Shown: piece after piece, positions 38,811 to 50,300 of the stretch
How positions within the stretch are numbered: position 1 is the first letter of the stretch
Layout of the letters: the number at the start of each line of letters is the position of its first letter
NCBI RefSeq assembly: GCF_030704535.1
Contig: NC_081822.1
Span: 9,479,001 to 9,543,000, forward strand
Length of the DNA stretch: 64,000 bases
Direction of reading: 5' to 3'
Origin: Vitis vinifera
Taxonomy: Eukaryota; Streptophyta; Magnoliopsida; Vitales; Vitaceae
Position numbers and translations under genes: made by a program
The notes under the pieces: generated by a model
Database searches by the model: none
What the model saw: only the letters and a program-made list of their open reading frames with translations
Told to the model about the DNA's origin: nothing

Positions 38811-39345
38811 TAAACTGGGTTTTTCAAAGATGCATGAAATGATATGTAAATCCTAAGTGCACCAATGCATTCATCTTACATATGTTTCCTAGGATTAAAG
38901 GTCTTCTAAAAGTCTTGATCTTATATCCATTAAGTCATTCGATGAATTTCCAAACTAATACCTGAAATTCTTTATAATTCAAACTAATTAGTAACTTAAC
39001 TATGATTTGTTATCATCAAAACATGATTTGGAGAACCCTTGGGCTAACAATTTATAGTCATGAAAAATGGAGTTAAAATAAGGAAACAACTAACAAGAAC
39101 ATGAGTGAGTGATTCTTATATTTACTTTCATCTCTTGCACACTTAATCTTTAATAACAAATCTAACATTGATTATTGGTATATCATGCAATGGTAATTAT
39201 GGAATGTTTGTAATCAAATATGTTGAATATTTAATGCACAATTATTCATTCAATTCACTAACAGGGGCTCGTATGGATTAGTTTTGGGATCAAATGTTGG
39301 TAGAGTTATTATATATGAAAGATTTGCCTATATAATTAATTCATA

Positions 39346-39490
39346 TAGACTTGATGTTTCACATTTTGATAAATGTAGTTAGACATTTTGATATATGTAG
39401 TTAGACATTTTAATATATGTAGTTGAACATTGTGATATATGTAGTTAGACATTTTGACATATGTAGTTGGACATTTTGATATATGCAATA
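39346..39490. repeat. 22-bp minisatellite, about six copies
   Basis: The unit GTTAGACATTTTGATATATG with small variants repeats about six times at a 22-23 bp spacing. It lies in the interior of the MULE and no coding role is visible. Confidence 0.85.
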
Positions 39491-39587
39491 TAAATTTAAA
39501 TGTAGCTCCATGATGGTAGGTTTCTAATTGAATAACAAGGTTATTATAAAGTTATCAATAATATTCTTATGGACTTTCTAGGCAACA

Positions 39588-40080
39588 AATTCATTGTGAA
39601 CATACTTGTAAGAAGTTGTGTCTATTCTAAAGTTATCAAACTTAATCTAGACTTAACAGGTATCAAGTTGATTTTGTATAAAATCATTAGAAGTTATGAC
39701 TACAGTTAACAATTTAAACTGAATTTAACTATTGTCAAGTTGTTTTGTGTATAAACTTAAAAATAATTAAGTCCACAATCTTCACAAAACACCTTAATGT
39801 AACTACTATCAAGTTAACTGTGAGCAAACTTGAAAGATGTTAAATCCAAGTCCATTCTAGAGTATCATATTTAATTTGAATTTAATAGTTATCAAGTTGA
39901 TTTTGTATAGACTCATAGTAAGTTATGTTTATAGTTTAACCTGAATTTAATTATAGTCAAGTTGTTTGATGTACAAACTTAAAGGTAGTTAAATTCATAG
40001 TCTTCAGATAGAACCTGAACTTAACTAGTATCAAGTTCCTGTTAGCAAACTTAAGGACAATTTAGTCAAAAGATTGATAA
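39588..40080. repeat. diverged tandem repeat, period about 230 bp with ~80-bp subunits
   Basis: The block starting TATCAAGTTGATTTTGTATA occurs at about 39660 and again at about 39890. Each is followed by matching segments (AGAAGTTATG/GTAAGTTATG, TCAAGTTGTTT, CTTAAA, TCTTCA, ACTATCAAGTT/TAGTATCAAGTT). Within each period the phrase ATCAAGTT or GTCAAGTT recurs every ~80 bp, which points to older triplication followed by duplication. A partial copy precedes the first (39588-39660). Confidence 0.75.
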
Positions 40081-40118
40081 ACATACAATTTTCATTCATG
40101 TTTTATACATACCTCATC

Positions 40119-40119
<1 letters not shown>

Positions 40120-40161
<42 letters not shown>
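40120..40161. repeat. TA microsatellite
   Basis: About 20 TA units. Confidence 0.9.
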
Positions 40162-40163
<2 letters not shown>

Positions 40164-40439
40164 ACTAATAACTTTATTTGTATGGATGTTCAAAAAGAGA
40201 GAGTACTATTATAATAATCATCTATGTGTTTATCCTATCACCTTGTACAAACAAGTAACTTATATTTCCATTCGCATAGGTACCAAAATAAATAAATAAA
40301 GAAAATGATCACTATTGCAATTTTCATTCCATGTTGGTTCATAGGGTGCCAAAGTTATAATGATATCAAGGGATTGATCGTTTGCATGTTTTTCGATTAT
40401 ATTCACATTGACTACATCGACTACAACGAGATGTATGCT

Positions 40440-41450
40440 TACCCTCTCTACCAAAAGGGATTTTTTACTTTCCTTAGTCTTCCTATTGGCCACCATGTTT
40501 TAGGTGGTAACACAACTTTGTTATGAATGTGACCAGGTATTATCTAGTCTATCTCATTTCCAATTGGTTAAATAGACTCTAAATATGAAGATAACAGCGT
40601 TTTAGTAGTAAAATATCGATAGCACAAAGTGTAATATGAAATATTATAATATCTACAAGCAGTAATAGCCCACACACGTGGAATATGATCAAGATCAAAT
40701 TACCAACATGTGCATGAACGAGTGTCTAAATTCACTTGAGCACCGATGTCAACATATTTAACATTACACTCCTTGGAGTTGAAAGATTCCACCTAATATG
40801 TTAATGACATAATATTTTGAACGAAGTTTTCATCAACCCACATAGTAAGTTTAGTTGACATTGACATTACTTTTTGTTGACGAGTCATAAACCATTTTTG
40901 AAGTAAGTTTCTCCGTTCTTCAACCAATTGCAAAACCAAAAGATATCTAGCATTTTTTTAACACAACATTAAGGCTTTCAACAATCCCTGTGGTCATGCT
41001 ATTATATATTTTCCTAGTAGAATGTAAACAAGTCTATTGATCAACTCCAACATCCATCAAATATCTTGTTGCTCTTAGGTCAATCATCTTTAGTTATCCA
41101 AATATAAGATTAAACTATGAAATACGATAAGTATGAACAACATCATGGAACAACTTATGAATTATAGGATTCTTAAACTTTGTTTTCAAGTTTGATCTAA
41201 TGTGATAAGTGCAAACATTGTTTCTTGCATGGGGAAATACTTTGTGTTGTTTTGTCTTCAAGTTCTGTGTTGATTTTATATCATAAACAAATCATCAATG
41301 TGTCCAATTGCTGCATCTTGCAATTTCAATCTCGTACCCATTTTCTTTCATATAGAAGTATTATTCCTACTTCATCAACCACTTAAACAACAAAACAATC
41401 CCAATTGTTGGCGTCGGCATACAATATTAGAATATTTTTGAGTTACATCC
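40440..41450 (-). pseudogene. degraded MURA-like transposase
   Basis: On the minus strand broken frames match the C-terminal half of Mutator transposases, in the right order. Around 41.2 kb a histidine/cysteine stretch reads CTYHIRSNLKTKFKN, then KLFHDVVHTYRI. Around 41.05 kb comes RATRYLMDVGVD. Around 40.9-41.0 kb the block MTTGIVESLNVVLKKCR and WFMTRQQKV matches the MULE consensus 'MTxNIAESxN...WF..RR'. Near 40.45-40.52 kb VLPPKTWWPIGRLRKVKNPF matches the terminal PP..GRP.K.R box. Many stops and frameshifts make it non-functional. The N-terminal half and the DDE acidic residues could not be placed. Confidence 0.7.
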
Positions 41451-42460
41451 AAGTATTACCATCAATAAGTATTCATTTTAAAAAACTTATTCATTATTAA
41501 ATACATATTATTTCATTACATATATTTATTTTTTAATAAATAAAAATAAAGAATATTATTAATCATCTTTACTACTTCAAATAATATCAACAATGCTATA
41601 GAAATACAATGTTTATGGTTATTAAATAAATTCAAATATTGTAACTTTCAACTATTTTTAACAATAAAAATATATTAATTACTAAAAGATTGTTTACACT
41701 GTAATTCATTTAATGTCAAGGGTAGTTTGCAAATGATTCAACTCGAGTTGAATATAATTAAAAAAAAAATAGCAATAATACAATGTTATTGTAAAATAAC
41801 TATATATAAACTTAACTTCAAGTTCAACTTAACATCGGTAAAGTTTTGGTATATGACTAAAAAAACAACTTTATATATTATGACAAAACCCTATCATATA
41901 TTTATATCCATATAAAAAATAAATATGCAAATAATACCATTACCATCATAAAATTTCATAAGTTTTATTACTTACCATCATTTGATCTTTTCATATGGAC
42001 AATATTTCTCCACACTTTTTAGTTTGGTTGTTTTCGTCATTTAACTCATTTTTTCATGATTGTAAATGATGTTAAAAAAAATTATAATAATTTCAAATTT
42101 ATTTAAATATTTAATACATCTTATTAAAGGTTTGAAAATATTCAATAAATGAAAAATGAAAAAGATATATATAAAAAAATAATTATGTATGTAAAATTTA
42201 AAGAAATGTGCTGGAAAAAAAAAAGAATCTGGAATAATTAGAGAAAATGAAAAAATAGAGAGAAAAGGAAAAATATGAATAAAAAAAAAGTAAAAGGAGG
42301 GAAAATGAGTTGATGTGGCTGAATGGATATGTGTGAGGGCATTTTTGTCAGAAATGGGTCATTTTTTAAACTCTTAGTTATTCTTAAAAATTATTAATAA
42401 GCATTCAACTCAACCATTTGTTAATTTTTTACTTATGCTATCTTTCAGTTATAGGGTAGA

Positions 42461-44372
42461 GAAAGACGATTGGCCTAGTTATCCTATATATATATACTTT
42501 TCTGACCAATAATATTCTCTCTAACTAGCTTCTTCCAAGTGAATGGTGCGCTTTCCCCCACTGATGTCTGTTGAGATGGTTTTCACATTTTCTTTTGAAG
42601 CTTAAGTTGATTTTTGGAAAAAACGAATTATAGTGTATTTTTAGGGAACTTTTGTCATTCATGAATTCCATGTCTAATGATATTTTATTTTGAGAGAGTT
42701 GTAAGGTATCAAGTGTCTTTTAATACTTTAAAGATTAATAATTGGTATTACAAATAAGGCTTAAATTTAGACATTTATATTTACAATTGCTCCAAATGTA
42801 ATGGTTCAAAATATTTGTTACTTGTGTAATAAATGGATGCTATCTGAATAACCATGATTTGAAATGTCAGATTTTTCGGTGAAATATTATCGATATTTCG
42901 GTTATCAAAGTTGACCATCGATTTTTTGGCATTTCTGTCATTTCCCAATATTTTTAGTGGTAAACTCGATTGACCTTGCCAATTGCCACATTTTTTGAAA
43001 TGTTTACGTTGCTGCTCATTGCATGTGTCCCCTTTAATTTATATGTTGTTAAAGTTCATTATTAAAAAATTAATTAATTAATTTTAATTATTTTAATTAT
43101 AATTTTATTTTATTAATTAAGAAATATATGACAACCATCATTATAATTTTTTCAACAAATAATTTTTAATATCATTTATATGATAATTAAATATAAAAAA
43201 TATAATATTAAAAAAATCATATATGGATCATAATTTATTTTAATGCATTTGAATTAAATAAATAATAATTTTAATATTAAATGTATCATCATTTATTTCA
43301 TTAATCCTATTTTAAAAATTTACTATCATTTCACTTTTAAATTTTTTATATTTATCATTTTAATTTTATTTAATTTTGAATGTTTTTATTTTAAAATATT
43401 AAAAATATAAATTTATTCAAAAAAATACTAAAATAAAAAAATAATAATAATGAAGTTTTAATATTTTATAAATTAAAATTAATTTGATTAAATAAATAAT
43501 AAATTATTAAGGTTGATTTATCCTATAATCTCTCTTTTACTGTGTATATATATATAATTTTTTTGAGTTTTTTGAAATATTTTTATAAATTTTAAATAAT
43601 TTTTACCTTATCAATATTTTTGTTTTTCGTGGACTGTTATGAGCCCACAACAGTGATGAAGATGGATTGGGATTTTATAAACATCATTTGTTGTCAAGTC
43701 CTTGAGTCTATACGGTTGTCATGTACCTGCTGGAGAATTGTATTTGATCCAATTGCAGCCGTTGTTTCGATTATCATGCAACATTTTTTATGGGGGTCTA
43801 AATAAGCAAGTAGGAGAACGAAAGCTCTATTTATATCATTATCTACCAAAACTTTGAAAAATCAACCAAGATATCCGTACAAAAAAAAACAAAGCTTTTC
43901 AAACAGTATAGGTACAGGTGTCAGCAAAGAAGCGGACAAATCCGAGTAGGCGGCCGGCGGGAATTAGGAGAAATTGAACAAGGTGACCGAGTCATAAACG
44001 TTGAATATTAATACTGGAGAATGTTGGTTACTTGTGGCCAGCAATAAATCGAGAAGCTGGTAGTGTGTCTTGTGTAAATTCGCAGATTTTGTCAGCATTG
44101 ACTTCGTGATAATCAAATCACCAGCAAATGAATCCTTTCCATGCTCTTGACTCTGCCATTGACTTTGGAGGTGTCGTCGTGTCTCTGCCTCTTACTATCG
44201 ACTCTGCAATGCCTGATCCATGGTGAGGGTCAGGGTTTGAACGGTGGGGTGAAGTTCGTCTATAGGGTCAAACGTTGACGATAACGAAGTAGCCTAGCTG
44301 TTTCCATGGAGTTCCAGCTTTTTGTACAATGCGTTTAACGAGTCCGCCCACCTTGTTCTACCATCCTCTGAA
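42461..44372. other. AT-rich spacer and promoter of the MAPKKK gene
   Basis: From 42.5 to 43.6 kb the sequence is extremely AT-rich and carries a CGATATTTCGGTT-type stretch near 42870-42910 that looks repetitive. A short frame at 43620-43805 has no domain. From about 43.9 kb the GC content rises, and 44.1-44.37 kb is likely the promoter and leader of the MAPKKK gene. Confidence 0.5.
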
Positions 44373-47300
44373 ATGGATTCCTCGCAGAACGCCTTCTGGC
44401 CACATTCTTCGTCGTCGTCTCCTCCCGATTCTCCGCCACAGCGGCGGGAAATCGGTGGTTTCCGTTTCGGTAGTCTTGGTCGAGGACTGTACCCTAAACG
44501 GGCCGGCCAACTCACGCGGCAGCGGAAGCTACGGCATCTGGATGACAGTGAGCTCGGTGGTTTGGATTTGAGGGAGCGTTCTTATTCGTTGCCTGTTTCA
44601 CCGAAGTCGACGTCGGGTTTGCGGTGGCCGAAAGGCTCGGAGCGCTGGTCGTGCCCCCCAGTGCCGCAGCCGCAGCCGCTGCCACAGCCTTTGCCGCTGC
44701 CGGAATTGCCTTCGCATATCGGTCGGAGACCTGGTCCGCCGGATTCAAATTTGGGGCAACGTGGTGTTAGGTCACCGGTCACAGCAGATGGAAATGGAAC
44801 TGGTGATAGAACCTTGTATGGCTCAAGGTTTTGGAGGTAAGCTTCTTATTCTTTGTCATTTGCCTTGGATTGTTATTATTTTTTATATTTTTTAATTTTA
44901 ATTTCAATTTTAATTTTTATCTAAATGGACCTCAGTTATATTATCAAACAGATGAAAACATTTCTTTTGACTATGAAGAATGCATCTGCAAAAACAATCG
45001 TGGCTCTTAATACAGAATTTGATTCATTCATCAATGTTGATCTCTATTATTTCTTTTCGTTCTCAAGGGATTTGTTTGTTTGGTTTATATTTGATGTTTA
45101 TACTTCCTTGAAATCGGTGGAATCAACAGTTTAGTTTCTATAATACCAGTGAACTCAGGAACTTGGAATTCAATTTGAATTTTCCGTATAAGCTGATTCA
45201 TAAAAGCAATTGAGGTATATGGAGAAAAATCCATAGCCATGGAATTCCAAACCAAATCCGGTTCTGCAAAATCAAATATCAACCTTCTAGTTGCATAGAT
45301 GGATGGGACAGAAATCAAGCCAAATGTTGCCCAGATATGCTTCTTGGAGAATTGACTGCGCCGTCTTTATTTATGCTCTATTGAAATCGACATAAATTGT
45401 GGTATTATGTGGTTTATTCTTTAAATTCTGTTTATCTTCTCATTGCTGTTAGTAGGTTTATAATACTTGGTGACTATTGTTTCTTGTACTTACACTGACC
45501 TATGCTTTGGAAGGCAAACTGGGTGATAAAACTGATAAACAAGATAATATGCAGGTTCTCTTTGAAATAAATAAATATGGAATCACATGGAAATAATTAA
45601 ATATGCAGCAACATCATCTAAGTGAAGAATATATCACTTTAAAATTCCAATATTTAATGACAATTTATTGCTTCAGAGAAGTAGAAAATGATTGCAGACA
45701 CTTGCAAATTCCACATGTCAAGCGTTACTTATTTCCTTTCAATATTTACAACTTATGGAATCACATGGAAATAATTATTTTGTGTTGAAGTTTCACTTAT
45801 AATTAGAAACTCTAAATATGTCAATCATAAGTTGTAGCATGTTATTGTTCTTGTGTTTTTTAACAGTGAGTAATAAGTTCCAAACAAATATTGGTATAGG
45901 AGCTTTTGGGCAATGTTTACATCCTTAGATTCATTGCTGGCTTGAAGGAAAGAAGTGCATGCCTAAACTTTGAGGCATTATTCTTTATTGCTGATATTGA
46001 GATGTTGTAGTTGCATATATATGCCTTGAGGTAAAAGCCTCAAAGAGCTCCTAAAATGTTGTTGCTGACATGAGAATTTCCAATATATCTTCATTGACAT
46101 GTCATCTACGTAAAATCTTGTATTGACATTTAGGATGCTATATTATAGGGTCCTCTCTCTTATTTTACTGTTTCTTTTTCTCCTTGGTCAGAGATATCTT
46201 TCAATTCTATATAAAAAATAATTTTTAGATTGCATATATGAAATTGTTATGGTGCAGTGTTTATGCTCGTGGATCTACCTGGAAGAACACAGATCATCTT
46301 GCCACAAAATCAGCTAATTCGCCAAGGGGATTCTCTCAAGATCTAAATGATGAAGCTTGTCCTTACAACTTACGGGTGAATATTCCTGCTAGGAGTGCTC
46401 CAACAAGTGGTTTCTCAAGTCCTGCTCTTAGCCCACAAAGATTTAGCCCTGGGGAACGTTTACCATCCTCCTATGCAGCTATTCAAGACTTTCAGTCACC
46501 CGGCTTTGATAGGCTTCCAGGTTGTTCTTCACAGATGTCACCATTGAAAACTCCGCACACTCCCGATTATTCTCCGCTTCATAGCCCAACAGTTCAAAGT
46601 CCCTGCATTAGCCCCTGTCTTAGCCCCAAAAGTCCAACTGGTATTGCATTTTCTTTGTATCCTAAATTGCTCCCAGGGAGTCATGTAACATGGCCTGAAA
46701 AGAATGGTCATGTCACTGTCCATCCATTGCCCCTTCCTCCTATAGCTTTAATGCCATCAGAATTACCCTTGCCTCCAAAAGCTTTAACACCATCAGAGTC
46801 AGCTATCAGTCATCACACTGCAGAGAAACCAAATGTACCATCAATGAAAAGTCAATGGCAGAAAGGGAAACTTATTGGACGGGGCACATTTGGAAGTGTG
46901 TATGTTGCAACAAATCGGTATGTCATGTAGTCTGAGGCTTTGTTGATAGTTCTTTCCATTGCAGTAAACGTTACTTTGCTATTTTTTCTGACAGAGAAAC
47001 TGGAGCTTTATGTGCAATGAAGGAAGTTGATATCATTCCAGATGACCCTAAATCTAGTGAGTGTATCAAACAGTTGGAGCAGGTTATTCTCTATGAGGCT
47101 TTACATCTCTGATTCTTTGTATAGTATTATTATGTTGCATTCTATTTTTACCGCCTGTTTTCTGATAGGTCACAATTTCTTTTGGTCCTTGATGGGACTC
47201 GAATCAACAACCTCCCATATACCCTAGCCAACTGCTTGCCACTTGATTATCACCTACATTTATCTGGACTGCAAGGACCATTAATGAGTGAAGATACAAA

Positions 47301-50300
47301 ACTGAAAGAGAAGGCCATAAGTATGAATGATTATGTGATTTAATTACAAGAATAAGGGGGTGGAATGTTATTTTTAGCTTGGTCACTGTAGTGAATTTTC
47401 AGTAAGGACTGAATACTGGGATTCTCAGTTCTATCTGCTGGTTCTAGTTGGTGCCCTGACCCAGCCCTGAAGCATCCATACTTCTTGCTAAATATTACGG
47501 ATATCAGAATATGCTATCTAAAACTCATAATATCATAAAATGTGCAGAAGAGGAGTGGTAAAGATCATCTTTGAGCCATGATTTTTAAATGTTCGTTCCA
47601 AATTGAGATACATAGAGGTTTGTCTTTATTGGTTTAAGGGGTTTAGATTATGTTCATCTTTCAGTTCACAATAAATTATGCTGTTTGTTAAGAATGGCAT
47701 TTTTATATTTTATTAACTTACAGCTGTGCTAGTAAAAGAGTTCTGAGTGTATACTGAAGCTTGAATTACCCTTATGACTCCTTTACAGTGTATGGATAGA
47801 TGTTACATTCTTAAGTGGATAGTCTAGTGAGCAGAAGATATACTTCTTGCAAGTAGAGTCATGTACTAACCTCTTAAATGGGATGTGAATGATTTAACCT
47901 TTGATGTTTCTTTGGCTATATGCTGAGGACATATGATCATGTCTCACCCTTCATTATAGTGGATACAACCCATCCAACTTGGTAAAGCTTTGAAACTTAA
48001 AAAGATATTGAACTGCTACAAGTTTTTTATTCCAGGCTTTGGGAACTTATTTTTGTACTGAAGTGAAAATCATTTATTGTCTCATGGAAGTCCAATATCT
48101 CTGAAGTTTGTTATTTTTGCTCAGCGTCCCGTTAGGTTTCATATAACAGGAATAGCCTGCTTCTTGGATATGAGATTTATGTAAGGACATTCTGTTCATT
48201 AACATCTGTGATTGTGATGGATTTAGTTACTAGGCATTTGTGAACTATAAACTACTTAGTTTAATCATTTGGTAGAATAATTTTCAGAAGACCCTTTTTG
48301 TCTATTATCTTTTATTTGTCCTATTCAATCATGACCTTCCTTCTTGAGCCACCTGAAAACATAGGCTGTCAACTATCTAATGAATATAGATCTAAAGCTT
48401 TATACCTAACCAAGGTCCATCTTCTGTAGTTTCTAGATTGTCACGTGTTCTGTTTTGTTGAAGTTTTTTTTATTTCTGTATAGTAAGTACAGTTCCTGTT
48501 TTTCCTTTTATGATAAAAGAAGTGAAAAAGAACTCTCAGCAGCTAGTGTCAAGAGATAGCCAAAGAAGCTATTTATGGAGAAAATTTAAAGTTCACTAAA
48601 AGTTTTGGTCTTACACTTGCTAAGTTGATAGCTAACTTAGTGGAATTATGTAAGATTAGTTACTGGATTACAATTTTCCAGACTGAAGAATAAAAAATTC
48701 AAATGGATTATGATTGATTAAAAGCTGTTGATTAGGAGTTTCAGAGTGTTTCCTTCACTTTCTATTACATGGATTGAGGATGCATGTAGAATCAAATCCA
48801 AATAGGATTACTAGGCTTCTGATCATGGCTTCATAAACATTCCCTTTGTTTTTTGAAAATGTTTTGTATTTCTTACTCAATTTTCTCTCGCTGCAGGAAA
48901 TTAAAGTTCTCCATCATTTAAAGCATCCAAATATTGTGCAGTACTATGGCAGTGAAATTGTAAATATTTGCTTGGTCCCTATTAGTCTGTAATGGTCAAA
49001 TTTGACTTATTAAAGATCTTTCACAAACTGGTTTATGCGCAGGTTGATGATCATTTTTACATATATTTGGAATATGTTCATCCTGGATCCATAAATAAAT
49101 ATGTTGATCATTTTGGAGCTATGACAGAAAATGTAGTTCGAAATTTCACCCGCCATATTCTCTCTGGGTTGGCTTACTTGCACAGCACAAAGACAATCCA
49201 CAGGTAAGAGTCATGTTTGATTAGAATGGAAACTCTGATTCAACTTCTTTGTCAACAACCACCTACTGTAGTATGTAAGCTGCAGTATTTTAATAGTATT
49301 ATATATGACAGATAAGAAAAATATAAAATGACTTATGCAATGGACATGTTTTGAAATAATAAAAGAACATTTACGGTTGTGTTATTTCTCAGTGGTTGGG
49401 AAACGAACAATGTTGAAAAAGCCAACACATTTTTTGTGGTCTTCATGAAGTTTGGTAGTTCTGTTGATGCAAGTTAAGGTAATTCAGATGTTTGTGCTCT
49501 TTAGGGATATCAAAGGGGCAAATTTACTCGTTGACTCATTTGGTGTTGTTAAGCTTGCAGACTTTGGGTTGGCAAAATTTGTGAGTTTTAATTTCTTTAA
49601 ATGCCTTCTATTCTATTTATTAATACAGATCTTCTTTCTCTTAATTTTGTGTATTTTATGAACCTTTGCTTCTTTGCATTCTTTTTTTCACTGAAAAGCT
49701 TTTAATCTCTAGCAATCTGGATCTCTCTTATAGTTTTATATTCTCTGTTTAAAAGCATTTCCTTTGCCTTCTTATGAACAACTTACTTTTTATTACTAGA
49801 CGCATGTTGCATAAAAAATTATTATTTTATAACATGTCTATTAATTCATTCAAATATATTTTCAATTAGTATTAATTGGTCTTCTATATTTATTAGATTA
49901 TTCCTAATGTAATTTTAGTGAGGAGCAACTGTCATAATTGCGATGGATATTGTGGAGGTTTTGTCTCTTGTATGTTTCATATTAGATAAGGATGAAGATG
50001 ATGTTTATGAGTTACGTCTCAACTGCCCTATTTATGTGATGACCAATACATAAAACTGGCCTTTTAATCAGTCTAAAAGCTTATGGTGATTCCTCTACTA
50101 TGATTATAAATAATTCTCGAAAAATAATTTTTTTCCCTTGATGTCAACTTGGCAAGCATTCAGGCAAGTGCATTAAATAATATTTTCTTATTGAAACCTG
50201 TGAACCTTTTTTGGATGTTTGGACTAAGATTAGGCATAGAATTGAGTTGGCATGACCCTGGTCACTCTCTGTTTTGAAGAGAGTTTGATGAAGATGAAGC

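Larger units (their letters stand above)
37405..42460. mobile_element. old Mutator-like element (MULE) with long inverted ends
   Basis: About 37.42-37.87 kb and 42.05-42.45 kb are inverted copies. The best part is an 80-bp stretch around 37770-37855 against 42065-42140 (AAATATTTAAATAAATTTGA and flanks), close to 90% identical. Similarity extends outward through TAAAAAATGGCTCATT...ACATGCCCTT and its partner TAAAAAATGACCCATT...AATGCCCT. Between the arms, on the minus strand, lies a broken MURA-type transposase (separate entry). Long inverted ends plus MURA fit a Mutator-like element. The outer ends are estimates and I could not find the 9-bp target duplication. Later insertions and tandem repeats sit inside. 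Confidence 0.75.

Noticed and set aside
44512..44782. Ala/Gly-rich minus-strand frames opposite MAPKKK5 exon 1
   Set aside because: They are antisense shadows of the GC-rich, proline-rich coding exon.
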